A stretch of 60,000 nucleotides of DNA from Apostichopus japonicus (lineage: Eukaryota; Echinodermata; Holothuroidea; Aspidochirotida; Stichopodidae). Below are positions 28,501 through 40,239 of this stretch, piece after piece (position 1 is the stretch's first letter; each line of letters starts with the position of its first letter). The DNA is taken from NCBI RefSeq assembly GCF_037975245.1, contig NC_092565.1, positions 3,051,499-3,111,498 of the forward strand, in the 5' to 3' direction. Both the position numbers and the translations under genes were made by a program. Under the pieces are notes generated by a model, which had not been told where the DNA came from, ran no database searches, and saw only the letters and a list, made by a program, of their open reading frames with translations.

Positions 28501-31500
28501 AAGGTCGAAACAACTTTGTGCACCATAGCTGCACTGCAGTGTTGATGAGTGGGGTGCCTTCACCTTCCTCAGCGATTGAGAAAGTGGTCAGATGCTGAGT
28601 TACGCTCACGTCTGTTGGATGGGGAGTTTTTGTGTTGCATCTGAGGAAATGACCTTATAGTTTGTGTGTTAGTCTAACTAGTCCAGCCAGTAGTATAGGA
28701 GTACAACTTGGGCCCAAGGCAAAGCCTTTTTAAAAGCCTGCAACATATCGAAATGAATTTTGAAATGAAAGTTGCACTTTGAGTCATGTATGTAACATCT
28801 GACCAATCCATGAAATTGGTCACATGTTATTGGATATCCCTCGATCTAACTGTAAAGGTATCTCTTCTGGTCAGGCTCTCTCTGCTTAACCTTGAGTCCA
28901 ATTTGCAGTTGGATTGTCAAAATGTTTTGTTAAGGTCCATTGTCCGGCCATTGAATGGACAGCTAAAATGGTTGCTTGCTTAAGCCGCCTTTCTGGTTTC
29001 CAATCATTTGGCTCCCCCCAAATTAGAAAGCGATCACTTTTTAAATTCAATACCGCAAAAAGTAGTGCTTATTGCTACAATTAAAAATCTGAATTTTTAT
29101 CCAAAATAACTAGCATTCATGATGGAAGTTTAATTGGTGCAATGAAGTAAAAGTGATATGCATTCAAGGACGTTATCGTTTTTTTAAAGGGCCAAGTCGA
29201 ATACCTCCAGATTTGCAGAGGTAAATTGTATACAGACTGCAGCCCAGCTTAAATACGCCTCGGCCACAGCTTCAGCACCATGTGGAGGGAGCTACTGTAA
29301 TTATTTCAAAATTTGATAGTTTTGAACCAATCAATCATTCTTCAAAGATCAGTTACTGTCGAGCTTCCGTATTGGCAAACGCTGACAAATATTGATCACC
29401 GTTTTTGAGTTTTCATCTAAAAGTTTTATTTGTATTCTATCAGTGTGCGATGACACATGACTCCTTCCACACTTTGTGTTCATTTTCATGCTAAATTAGG
29501 TGATTTTGAGTCATGGGTGCTTATATTTTTTTCCCCGTTTTTTATTTCCTTTTTGAGAAGTATTTGTAGGTGACAAGAATTTAAACTGATAGGTTTTGGT
29601 TGAGTTTTATGGATGAATTGCACTTATGTAAATAAAAGGTTATTTTAGTATCAAAAACTTTGTGTTTTTAGTTTATGCTTACTTTGTGTGTGTGACGTGA
29701 TCAAGGTAAATTACTTTTACAGTGCTGGAAGAGTGACATAAAGATGTGACATTTGAAATGTGCTCAAATCTATGATATATATTATGGTGATGTTGAGGTA
29801 TTACATGGAACAGCCTGATATTTATGATGGCTGATTCATCTCAAGACAACAGGGGATTGGTTTGGTGGCCAGGGGGCCACCAACAACAACGGGATTGGTT
29901 TGGTGGCCATTGAAATATTGCATAAATATGCTACTTCAATAATTATATTAGCTGTGGCTGGATAACAGCACCAAAAGATGAAGCAGGTGAAGGGAAGGTC
30001 ATTTATACCAAAATAAATTTTGAGTAATTGAAGCTGCACCATTCATACAGTAATGTTAAAAAAGATGGAAAAAATGGAAGCAATTTTTCTCAACCACAAT
30101 TTTTGGTTGAACCCTTACTCCTGAAAAGACAGATTTGGTTTGAAGAAATGGATTAGTAAGAGAAAAGCCTAATTTTTTCTGATAAAATGTTTTGAATGAG
30201 GTTTTTGTTGATGGCAGTTGTGGTCAAAGAAGGAAACATTATGTTCTTTCCACATGATTGGAGAGGAAGGGGGAGGGGAAGATGTGGAATTGGAAAGAAA
30301 ATTTAAAATGAATACATGTATATGGCTGTCTTTAAAGCAATAGTCTACATTCTAAACCTACATATTTATATCCCTTTCTCTTATTTGGCTAACTGGTTAT
30401 ATGGATGGAAAACAGTTTCATAATTTTGTTTTTCTCTGCCATAGGTTCCAAAAGGTAAAGTGACTGAAATATCCGGTGCAGATAGGCTGGAAGAATTCCG
30501 ACGGTAATTAAGTAGTCTTTTTAAAGTTCCATGTAAGGGTTGTTTTGTATCATTTCCTTCTGAGATATGATCTGTTTAAAGTCCCTTTCTAGTCTAAAAT
30601 CTTCTACCACCCAACTATGATGTAAAGAAATAATTATAAGGTATTAGTTTGTTGTATTAGTGTCACTCTTAAAGGGGCTGTACAGTGACACATAAATGGC
30701 TCCATATGGTGTTAGTGGCCAGTTTCGAACACTGCCAAGACACCTTTAAGCACTTTTCAACAGTTTGACGTACATGATATAAATTAATATGTGAAAATCT
30801 TTGTTTTCACAAGTAGTCATGGTGATATGAATTTTGGTGCCATCAAGTGACTGATGCTTCTTATTGCTATATTTCATAGTCGCTTTATATACATTTATAT
30901 AACATAATATGTAACATCATGGATCTTGATTAGACTTTAAATCTTGTGAAATTTGTTGTCATTGTCAAGTCGCAAGGCTACCTAACAACTGTTCTGTAAT
31001 CTTTTGGGTGGGCAGGAATACTTGATATTGTTTGTAATGAACATTGCACAAGTTACAACAGGGCAATCTTCTGAGAAGTGTACAAAATTGAGCTCATTTT
31101 TCATAAAACACAACCAAATAATGATTGCATGTAAGCATATTTGCCCTTTCCTTTTCTTCTGGCAGGGAACAAGATGATTTTGTTACCCTAAGCTTTCAAA
31201 CTATATCAAGCTCTGGGCCGCATGCAGCTGTCATTCATTACTCACCTTCACTTGAAACGGACCTGCCAATCACAATGCAGGATATATACCTCTGTGACTC
31301 TGGAGCTCAGTTCAGGTTAGTATTAATGGTATACTAGTTGAATAGTTTCAATAGGGTTGGCTAATGTTTATGGACAGACCAATCACAATGCAGGATATAT
31401 ACCTCTGTGACTCTGGAGCTCACTTCAGGTTAGTATTAATGGTAATACTAGTTGAATAGTTTCAATAGGGTTGGCTGATGTTTATGGACAGACCAATCAC

Positions 31501-34500
31501 AATGCAGGATATATACCTCTGTGACTGGAGCTCAGTTCAGGTTAGTATTAATGGTGATACTAGTTTACAAAGTCTTATTTAATACACAAGAAACACATTT
31601 ATCGACTCACTTTTACTACTTGAGCAATTTTCTCACCTTAGGGACGGAACTACAGATGTTACAAGAACAATGCACTTTGGAGCTCCAACTCAGCATCAGA
31701 AGGTAAAAGATGTGCACGATTTAAAATATTGAAGTATGAAAATTATTCCAGTTTTCTGTTATTACATATCTGAACTCTTTATATAAAATAAACATACTTG
31801 GTTAGATGCAAAGTGTCTGATAGCTCTTGAAAAGTATTTTCCAGAGGAAAATTGATCATTACGGATGCATGAGGATGAATGTATTTTTTCCATCCCAGTA
31901 AAAAATAACAAGCAATTCCAATGTAGTATTTTTGTAAGATTTTGATAATTGAACATGATAAGTGAACTTGAAGCAACAATGTTAGATGTCACAGTTGTAC
32001 ATTAACAGTAATTTAGTTTGTTTTATTTTTCATTTTATTGTTCCATTATGTTTTAATTTGAAGTAGGAACTTGCATGTAAAGTTTGAATGAAAACATAAA
32101 CCCTTTTTTTTAAAATAAATTTTCAATGACCTCACACCTTGTTTCAAGTTCACTTACGGTACAAAATGTGTGAACTTAAAACGTTGTGATCGAAAAAGAA
32201 AAAAAAAGCAGTATGTAGGAATTGCAGCAGGGATTTGGGTGGGGGGTCGTCTTATGGTAGAGTATAATTAAAATTAGCAAACTGTTCTCATGTATATTGT
32301 TGTTCATTTGAATTTCTAGTATGGCACCACTTGTGTCACATTTCAAATCAAATCAAAGTACAGGTTTAATCTCTATTGCAGCTACTATCAAGCTGGTTTC
32401 AGTGTTTATGTTAACAATAATTTGTTTTGTTTCCAGGAATGTACAACCAGGGTGCTTAAAGGAGTTATTGCATTGGCAACAAGTGTTTTTCCTAATGGCA
32501 CCAAAGGTGAGTTACATTGAGCACATCTTAGAAAGTTGCTAAAATTTTACCTAATACAGAATGGTTTCACTTAAGAAGCATGATTTGAAGAAATAAGCTC
32601 TGTTATGTAGTCAACCAGTTTATGTAGCAGACTCATACATCTGTTATTGCACTCTGGAAAAATTTTGAGAAAAAAAGATGACACCCTGTGAAGTCCTCAG
32701 ATGCTCTTATTATTTAAAAGAATTGATGATGCTGGTTTCTGTTATTATATGACAGTTTGACATAGCAGAGTCCCGTCATGAAATTATAACCACATATGCC
32801 CAAGACTAAACGTTTTATCTAATTATTTTAAGCTAACTTTATACTTCCTGCTTTCATATGTACATCAAACCAATTTTGTGGGGAATTTTGGGATCCTATC
32901 TATTTGTGATCATTTGATCTGATTGGCCTAATTCCTTTGTTTTTATTTGACTATTCCTAAGTTATTGATAGGCATATTAAGTGTACCTGGTGATCAAATG
33001 GTTTTATCAGTTGTTTGTTGTGGTGATAACATTGAAATTTCTGAAATCTGTTAAGAATAAGGTTGGTTGTCAAGTGTCATACCTGTTAATGACCTCGCCA
33101 TTAAATGCCATACAGGCTCAAGACTGGATTCTTTCGCAAGGAAGTCTCTGTGGGATGCCGGACTGGATTACCTTCATGGGACTGGACATGGCGTCGGGTC
33201 CTTCCTGAATGTCCACGAGGGGCCGCAGAGGGTCAGTTACAGGTTGGACACAAAGGAAACAGCTCTGACTGCTGGCCAGTTTATATCCGACGGTAGGTTT
33301 ATGCTCCACTCTCTCTTCAATCATGAGCATAGATTACAGAAATTGAGAAGAAATAATTCATGATTAGTGTACGTTGTAGAGGTCAAAATATCTACCCAAT
33401 CAGACCATTTAATTGTAATTAATACATAAACCATTCAGTTATGTTTAGCCATGGTCGTTTTCAAAAATGAATTGCACGCATTTTCTATTTTTTTTCTCAT
33501 ACATGTTATGATGTAATCAGGACTGTAACCAGGACAAGTTCAATGCTTGTTGCAGATTCTTCGATGTCCTGGCTAATCAGCCAGGTCGTTCTATTAAAAA
33601 TAGATTTACTAGAAATTTCCCTACAGATGGACCTCACATCACTGGGTGAGGCAGTAAGCCAGTGCTGGCAGGAAATGCATCAATTTCTGGCTAATCCTGG
33701 TCATTAATCTGGCTAATCCTGGCAAGTAATCTAGCTAATCCTGGTCAGTAATCTGGCTAATCCTGGCAAGTAATCTAGCTAATCCTGGTCAGTAATCTGG
33801 CTAATCCTGACAAGTAATCTGGCTAATCCTGGCAGGTAATCTGGCTAATCCTGGTCAGTAATCTGGCTAATCCTGGTCAGTAATCTGGCTAATCCTGGCG
33901 GGTAATTGCCCAGGGTTTTACGTAATTTTATATCTCTCTCTTTCTCTCACAGAGCCAGGATATTATGAAGATGGTCAGTTTGGCATTCGTATAGAGAACA
34001 TTGTACTAGTCAAGCCAACCACAACTGAGGTATGTTGGATGCATGGTGATACTTTGTCAAAAAAATAATTCATACTTTCTCAGGTTTATCCACAATTTAC
34101 TAAAGCTTTCAAGTATTACTCAAAATAAATGAAGGACTAAGATAAGAATAAATCAATGACTCTGTTCGGTTCTGAACATTATATCGCCCGACAATTTCTT
34201 CATTGTATTTTGTAACACATGTAAAATTTGCATTGGGATTCAAGTTTTTAAGTTAAGCTCTTTTATTGAATGAAAGTTGACTTAGTGAGTGAACTACATC
34301 ACTCTGAGATTCTAGGTTTTAACTAGATTAAACAGAAAGAAAAGTTGAACAACAAAGAAGAACTATTTTTGGCTGGCCAATTTGAATTCCAAAGTCATCC
34401 TTTCAATTATTTTACATCTAAATATATATTAATGTTTATTACTATCATTTTCTATACTGCCAGCATAATTTCAGAGACAAGGGCTTTCTAACCTTTGAGA

Positions 34501-35583
34501 CCGTCACCTTGGCACCGATCCAGACCAAGTTACTGGAGCCGTCCCTCCTTACTGAGGCAGAGGTAGGATAAACTTTGAACAATTTTATAACTTGACAGGA
34601 TAGTTTTGAAATTTCTTGCCTGAAAGTTACCTGCATTAAATAGTGACAACCACATTCTGTACTCAGGTGTGGATACACCCCAGAGCACCCCCCCCCCAAC
34701 CCACACGCTCTCTTTGCAACCCCTCACCAAAAATTCAAAGTAGTATTAATTGCAACCTTGCCTTAAGACCTAATTGTAGACCTAACTTAAAACCTGATAT
34801 GGGATCACCATTTAACGTCTAACAGTTTACAGGTGTGAGAGGACCACCAAACCCCAATATGGTCCACAGCTTCAGTGACCTCAGGTCCACTTCACCTCTG
34901 TTTTAAAATCTTGGGGTCCACTGGTCTGCTCCTGGTGTTGTGTATATTTCTTCACATGTAATCGATCTTATTTTCGTTGTGTGTTTATCATGTTGTTTGA
35001 ATGGTTGTATGGAGAGATCAGTGGTCGGATATGTATGATTTTTCCACAAATATTTTTAAAATGTGAAATTATAGGAGTGTATAGAGATCATTGTTGTGAA
35101 ATTTATTGTACCTTTTTCAGATTTTTATCCCAGAAATATTTTACAAATTATGTGAAATTTTAAGGAATGTATTGAGGGCAAGACAGTCAAGGAATTATCA
35201 CAAGTAGCATTTTCTTAGTATCTCGCTTTACAAGACGTCTTATACCTTACCACAGTATCATCTAACATTTGCATGATACTGGAAAGACTCTCTCTAGCTG
35301 ATAGGGTGTTTTAGGAAATGGTCATGAAACTTTTCAAGAATTTGCATCAGATTTCACAAACTAACTGGTCAAATGTTCAACAGAGAAAAGATTCAGAAGT
35401 TAGATTCGTGTGAGGTATTATAAATATATTTATGTATTTATTTATTTATATTTATTTTTAAAGATCACATGGCTTAACGACTACCACAATCAGTGTCGAG
35501 AAGTGATCGGTGCAGAACTGGAAAAGCAGGGAAGGCACGAAGCTCTGAAATGGCTGGTTAAGGAAACTCAACCGATTGGTTGA
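13592..35583 (+). CDS. XPNPEP1: Cytosolic Xaa-Pro aminopeptidase 1 (aminopeptidase P), complete, 20 exons
   Basis: Metallopeptidase of family M24 that removes the N-terminal residue when proline is second. Exons: 13592-13708, 14272-14335, 15229-15333, 15556-15596, 16876-16927, 17479-17625, 18117-18218, 18875-18956, 22061-22205, 23451-23495, 23687-23773, 25238-25288, 30445-30503, 31166-31315, 31642-31702, 32437-32506, 33116-33292, 33953-34029, 34464-34562, 35464-35583. The joined frame is 616 residues plus TGA, close to the usual length of about 620. The N-terminus reads [13 protein letters not shown] and includes [15 protein letters not shown]. Two creatinase-like domains precede the C-terminal pita-bread fold. 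The metal ligands expected from the family are D410 (DSGAQF), D421 (DGTTD), H484 (HGTGHGVG), E519 (EPGYYEDG) and E533 (RIEN). His390 (VIHY) and His493 (NVHEGP) match other conserved histidines. No signal peptide or membrane segment is seen, as expected for the cytosolic form. Introns 8, 9, 12, 14 and 17 carry the repeats listed separately. Confidence 0.97.
15107..15175. mobile_element. Possible hAT-like right end, XPNPEP1 intron 2
   Basis: Read on the minus strand this begins CAGGCCTCGACCAAAATGC and continues with TGGCGAGTAGAATTTTA and TGGCGAATAG words. It resembles the terminus at 21265. The other end and target duplication were not found. Confidence 0.3.
18290..18690 (+). mobile_element. 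tRNA-derived SINE with internal 91-bp duplication (XPNPEP1 intron 7)
   Basis: RNA polymerase III promoter boxes are recognisable: A-box-like TGACCGAGTGA (18306-18316) and B-box-like GGTTCGATC (18370-18378). Their wide spacing recalls Leu/Ser-type tRNAs with a long variable arm. The body contains a segment beginning GATTCCAAATTT repeated 91 bp apart (18455 and 18546). The 3' end is a TTA/TTG-repeat tail at about 18673-18688. Head, body and simple tail are the standard SINE layout; outer edges are approximate. Confidence 0.7.
19480..19900 (+). repeat. Old direct duplication within XPNPEP1 intron 8
   Basis: Segments near 19485-19610 and 19755-19880 share a diverged order of words: GCRATGCTWTGTGCA, AAGTTTTTSWTTCT, then CCCCAAAC, AGCAATTRGTT and TAGTTTATAG. 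The copies are roughly 275 bp apart and heavily mutated. This is either two copies of a dispersed repeat or an ancient tandem duplication. Confidence 0.45.
21265..21366. mobile_element. Possible hAT-like left end, XPNPEP1 intron 8
   Basis: CAGGCCTTGAAATTCTGGC followed by repeated TGGCTA / CTGGC words resembles a hAT terminus with subterminal repeats. No matching right end or 8-bp duplication was found. A similar terminus in the other orientation ends at 15175. Confidence 0.3.
22255..22675. repeat. Tandemly duplicated (193-bp) inverted-repeat element with GT microsatellites, intron 9
   Basis: Two copies of a segment starting CCGAGGACTTGAACAAAAG (22294 and 22487) are each followed by GGGGTCCTCGGTCTGAATG and by a GT run. 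GACCGAGGAC and its reverse complement GTCCTCGGTC bound each copy, and GTCCTCGG also recurs inside, so the block can fold on itself. It looks like a MITE-like element amplified together with the microsatellite. No clear target duplication was found. Confidence 0.7.
25293..27377. repeat. 97-bp minisatellite, 22 copies, starting at the exon 12 splice donor
   Basis: The unit containing GAACTAGCAATATTCCTTGG recurs every 97 bp from 25297 to 27335 (first copy 1 bp longer), about 22 near-identical copies. Copies differ at a few fixed sites: CAGGGC/CATGGC, GATATC/GATACC, ACAAGC/ACAAAC and AACATATAC/AACATGTGC. The first copy begins 4-5 nt into intron 12. Because 97 is not a multiple of 3, the short reverse-strand open frames it creates shift each unit and are not coding. 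Confidence 0.97.
28341..28640 (+). mobile_element. tRNA-derived SINE-like element (XPNPEP1 intron 12)
   Basis: A-box-like TGGTGTAGCGG (28353-28363) and B-box-like GGTTCAAAA (about 28399) lie about 45 bp apart, the normal tRNA spacing. A unique-looking body of about 230 bp follows. The 3' tail and target duplication are not clear, so the right edge is approximate. Confidence 0.5.
31266..31565 (+). repeat. 113-114-bp tandem repeat of the exon 14 3' end plus donor, 2.6 copies
   Basis: The last 50 bp of exon 14, its GT donor and the following 60 bp of intron recur at 31379 (period 113) and partly at 31493 (period 114). The second copy is preceded by ...GGACAG, an AG that could act as an acceptor. 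The segment 31378-31428 is then 51 nt with a GT donor after it. The third copy has lost 2 bp within the GTGACTCTGG segment and its exon-like part is 49 nt. Confidence 0.95.
33689..33907 (+). repeat. 22-bp tandem repeat, 10 copies, upstream of XPNPEP1 exon 18
   Basis: The unit GGCTAATCCTGGTCAGTAAT plus two bases starts at 33689 and repeats every 22 bp to 33887, with GTC/GCA and CTGGC/CTAGC variants. The array ends about 45 bp before the exon 18 acceptor. A related palindromic sequence, CCTGGCTAATCAGCCAGG, lies about 120 bp upstream and may be the source. Confidence 0.95.
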
Positions 35584-35976
35584 GACAATTACCATCAAAG
35601 AAAGACCAATTCAGCTCATATGTTCAAGTTAATTAGAATTACGCTATTTAAGCCTCCTTAATGCATTTCATCTTAACACTCTTTTCTTGATACTATTGTG
35701 TAGCCCAGAATCTTGACCCATTTGCATAGTCCATGGCAATGGAAATAATATCTCCTTTGTTTATTCAAAAATGTGACATCACATGTTACAGCCGATGCAT
35801 TTACCCACGCATGCCATGCTCCTGATTAATATTTTTTCTGACCATCTGTTAGAAATTCCAGACACAATGTTATTATCTGAATTTTTAACTGGCTTGTTCC
35901 CTGTGAAGCTTCCAAAACATTTGGCAAAGAAGAACATTGACATGATTATGTTATTTTTAACTTCACAATAATACCA

Positions 35977-35982
35977 AATAAA
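35977..35982 (+). terminator. Likely polyadenylation signal of XPNPEP1
   Basis: AATAAA occurs 394 bp after the XPNPEP1 stop codon and is the clearest canonical signal in this 3' flank. The intervening sequence would be the 3' UTR. Use of this site is inferred from motif and position. Confidence 0.5.
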
Positions 35983-36157
35983 GGAATGTAGGGCAAGGAA
36001 TTGATTTGTTTGTTTTTATAATGGAATACATAATGAGGCTCTCTGTCAAGTTTCAGATTATAGATTTAGTCAACCCGTAAAAAGGGAAAGAAACCATTGC
36101 TTGCTTGTTCTTATATATTACTTTTATTATATTTATATGCCAATTTTTGTGTGTGCA

Positions 36158-36914
36158 TTGTCTTTATATTTGTTTGGCTGTTGTATTTTTTAACTGTCTT
36201 CATATTTGTGTGGTGGTTGTGTCTTGTCACTCTGTCTTCATATTTGTCAGGTCGTTGTGTTTTGTCACTCTGTCTTTATATTTGTGTTGTGGTTGTCAGG
36301 TGGTTGTGTTTTGTAATTTTTGTCTTCATATTTGTGTGGTGGTTGTGTCTTGTAACTCTGTCTTAATATTTGTCAGGTGGTTGTGTTTTGTAACTCTGTC
36401 TTTATATTTGTCAGGTGGTTGTGTCTTGTAACTCTGTCTTCATATTTGTGTGGTGGTTGTGTCTTGTCACTCTGTCTTCATATTTGTCAGGTGGTTGTGT
36501 TTTGTCACTCTGTCTTTATATTTGTGTTGTGGTTGTCAGGTGGTTGTGTTTTGTAATTTTTGTCTTCATATTTGTGTGGTGGTTGTGTCTTGTCACTCTG
36601 TCTTCATATTTGTCAGGTCGTTGTGTTTTGTCACTCTGTCTTTATATTTGTGTTGTGGTTGTCAGGTGGTTGTGTTTTGTAATTTTTGTCTTCATATTTG
36701 TGTGGTGGTTGTGTCTTTTAACTCTGTCTTCATATTTGTCAGGTGGTTGTGTTTTGTAACTCTGTCTTTATATTTGTCAGGTGGTTGTGTTTTGTAACTC
36801 TGTCTTTATATTTGTGTGGTGGTTGTGTCTTGTAACTCTGTCTTTATATTTGTCAGGTGGTTGTGTTTTGTAACTCTGTCTTAATATTTGTGTGGTGATT
36901 GTGTTTTGTTAACT
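36158..36914 (+). repeat. 38-bp minisatellite with about 126-bp higher-order units
   Basis: Units of the type CTTCATATTTGTGTGGTGGT...TTGTCACTCTGT alternate GTGTGG and GTCAGG versions. A longer variant containing TTGTGTTGTGGTTGTCAGG recurs near 36282, 36522 and 36648 (spacings 240 and 126), showing higher-order amplification. The overlapping long open frames here are translations of the repeat and are not genes. Confidence 0.95.
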
Positions 36915-37048
36915 CTACATCTTGTTTATGGATGGAGGAGAATTATTTGCTGTCAGCTTTATTAACTAAAAAATCTTTATTATGCATAAAATATTTAAAC
37001 AGTAAAGAAATACCCACCTTCGAAAGTTTTTGGAACTGTAGATTATAG

Positions 37049-37372
37049 CCCTGGTATTCAAAGTTGGGCTGTGACCCTTTTCAAGGTGCCCCCATCCCCC
37101 CACCCAAAAAAAAAAAAAAAAAAAGAATGGAGGGTTGGTTGACAAAAAAATCAAAAGAAAAAGGAATTACTAATGTTTGTAAATTGGAAAAATCTTGAGC
37201 ACAAATTTAACACCATTTTGCACCTAAGCATCCTTAATCATATACAAAATTTCCCCAAAATGGAGAGTAGAAAACCTCCTTCCTCATCCCATGCAACCTC
37301 TAACTGTAGGGGTGCAAAATTCATCACAGGGAAAACTGGGGGCACCAGCTAAAAAATTTTTGAATACCAGGA
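37049..37372. mobile_element. Inverted-repeat element (MITE-like), about 320 bp
   Basis: CTGGTATTCAAA at 37051-37062 is matched in inverse orientation by TTTGAATACCAG near 37357-37368. TTATAG occurs just outside both ends and could be a short target duplication. The interior has a C-rich then A-rich run and the words CACCATTTTGCACCTAAGC and CTTAATCATATACAAAA, which recur in diverged form at 43087. This suggests a dispersed family. Confidence 0.5.
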
Positions 37373-40239
37373 GCTTATAGAAACGAAAATAGTTGTTTGT
37401 GTGGTTGATATTGTTATCGGTGTTTAGTTTAGTTTGATGGGTAACTTCATTTTAAATTCAAGTGGAGTCATTACCAGCAAGGTTTGTGGCGTTAGTCAAA
37501 TCTATGACTCAAGTCACTGTATCATCTCTTTGAGGGAAAAACGTAAGAAGACTTTTTCAGATAATGCCACTTCAAGTCTGGCTCCTTATAAAGTGTTATG
37601 TTGTAAATAAATAGCTTATGGAAATTCGCTGCGGTATAGAAACGATTTTCATGTAAAATTGTCTCATTTACAAGATTAACACATTTCTTGAAATGAGAGC
37701 CCAGTACATGCATCAAAATTAGTTACAAAGCTGGAATGTTTTTTTGCATCCAATATCATTTAATGATTTTCTTTATAACCAGTCAAGGTCTGGTGTGGTC
37801 TTACGATCAAATGAGCCCTAAAACTAGCCAGCTATGATAAACAAAAAAATAAAGACTATTCTTGGTGCTTGAAGAAATATTTATAATATTTTTGTACCCT
37901 ATTCTTAGCAGTTGATGTTTAAGTGAACCGCTGCTAATTTGCTGCATTCATTTGAGGATTAGCTGTTTTTTGGTGTATAATCAAACCGTACACTGGTATT
38001 TATCTAGATTTATTTAGATCAACAGAGTGCTGCATGTGCTATGTAGAAATCAACAGGATTTACTTTGACAAAAAATTATCTCTGATTATGATAATATATT
38101 TGCAGTTGTCTTTTTTGCGTGTATTTTCAAGTATGCAATGTCACTATGGAAACTAATCTGCATGATATCTTAGAAGGCATTCTATGGATAGAAACAGGAG
38201 GGTTTCTTCATTATATTTCAAATGTGGTTTTACAAGCCTTTTTTTCTTTCTCGTTGTTGAACTAAAAGAAAAGTAGTAATAACTGTTTTAATCATGAAAG
38301 CTTCCTGACTTACCATACATAGTAGAAGGATAAGAAAACAAGAATGCTGGTATCTTATATCATATCTAAACAGAGTGCTACTGAACCTGGTAGAATGCAT
38401 AAAATAAATAGACGTTTCTGGTCAGTCTGACCCGGTCGAAGTGCTGTATTGGTTGATAAGAATTCTGAAAGGCACAGAACTTGAAGGTGCATATATTGTG
38501 TCACTAAGGTTAGGCAGAGCTTGCTGGTGGTTGAGATATCAGCTGAGAAGCTTAGCTAGCAGAGTTAATCAAATTTTATGAATGGGCAAAGTTACCTTTA
38601 GAAGACATCCTAGCACTTCCACAGTAATCACACTGTTTTAACATTTACTTTTCTCTCCTCAAAACATCGAAAGAGCCCTTTCCCATGACAGATTCCATTC
38701 CAAGATTAATGTATGTCGTCCAGTTACAGAGTTGTTGACAATTGACAATTCATAATCATGGACATTAAATATGAATCTAAGAGACTGACTTTGGTCAGCT
38801 TGTGGCTTTGATGAGCCAATGATGGCTTCTTCGTGAGTTCGTGCTTGCGTGAGGATCTAAAATACATACATACATACATTCATAATTTGGCTATGAAGGC
38901 AGTTATTTGATAATAGCAGCCATATTTGCGTGAAGGGACGACAAAATTGCTTGTCGCTTAAACTGTTTCAGATGAGAAAACAAGTGGATTTCTTGCCAGA
39001 AATGATGGGTTCAGTAGTAGCTGATGTATAAGTTAAATGAATTCTATCCAGTCTGTTGTAAGATGTGGATAGCTTCTCTATAGCTAATTGGAATCTTATA
39101 TTTTAGCTTAGGCTTTATAGCTAATTGGAAAGTTTTTGGGGTTTTTTTTTGCAAAGGTTTCTTTCTTTTGCAAAGGAACTAGAAGTGTATCACCTCAAGT
39201 TTGATTGGTATTCACACAGAAAACATGAATTGGATTTGGATTTTGAAAATGGATTTTGAAATTCTTGAAACTATCCCCAGATGTTGGACACCTTTGGACT
39301 CAACAACTTCACCATTGTATTCAAATAAGGAATCGAATGATTTTTTTTTGAAAATCTCCTATTTTTTCGAAATTTCTATGCAGGTGTAATTTTCCTTGTC
39401 AAGAATCGATGGTTTTAAGAAGTGGTACCATTTTATTTATTTATTCCGGTACTCTCTCTCTCATTAAAGTATTTGTTTGCAACTCGTAACTATATCACAA
39501 TTCTCATCATCATTCCTAGTGCCAACGATCTCCAGCCATCATAAGGTGAAGAAATTTTCACTTTTTGTTTGTTTTATAAACACCTTGTTACTACTGTTAT
39601 AGCAAGAATTACAATTTTACTTGTGACATCCAAATTTTATATTCCAACTTTCAGCATCTTTCCTTCTTCAGTTTCAATTTCTAGCCATTCATCGGTTGAT
39701 TATCTGATGGTTTCAAGGTTTTGTTATTGTATTTCATTTACTCAGAATATTACGATGTACTCATTTTAAAAACTTGTTTTTATTATTTGTTTGCTTGGTT
39801 GTTGCCAGCATTTTAAGGTCACTTGAGTAACTTGGCATCATAGGAAGAGGGGGGGGGGGAGTAGGGGTAGAGATGTGGGCTGTGTGGACTCTATTCTGAT
39901 TTTGATTATGATTATTTAAACTTTCTAGGACATTTAGTATGTGGGGATCATTTGTAAGTGATTTTGAAATTAAACCAAATATGGGAATAGATTTTGACAA
40001 CCTTATGGATGCTATTCAATACTAAAATAATCTCAAATGAGATGTAGAACAACCATTGACTGGATGAGTCAACTTTCATCGTGAATAATGAATAAAAACT
40101 AACAATTGAAGAAAATACCAACATCATTCTAAGAACAAATTAATTTATGAAAGATTAAAGGTGATGTGAGATGATAGAACCAAATATGCCCCTCAAAAGA
40201 GGTGATGTTTACAATGGCAGAAGTAACTATAAGTATACA
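37373..40239. other. Intergenic, no gene recognised
   Basis: AT-rich sequence with only short chance open frames. A GCTAATTGGAA word is repeated near 39082 and 39120, and a G run lies near 39850. I see no exon, RNA gene or bounded element. Confidence 0.6.

Noticed and set aside
36097-36797. Overlapping hydrophobic open frames of up to 115 codons
   Set aside because: Low-complexity translation of the 38-bp minisatellite in several frames, with no start context or domain.
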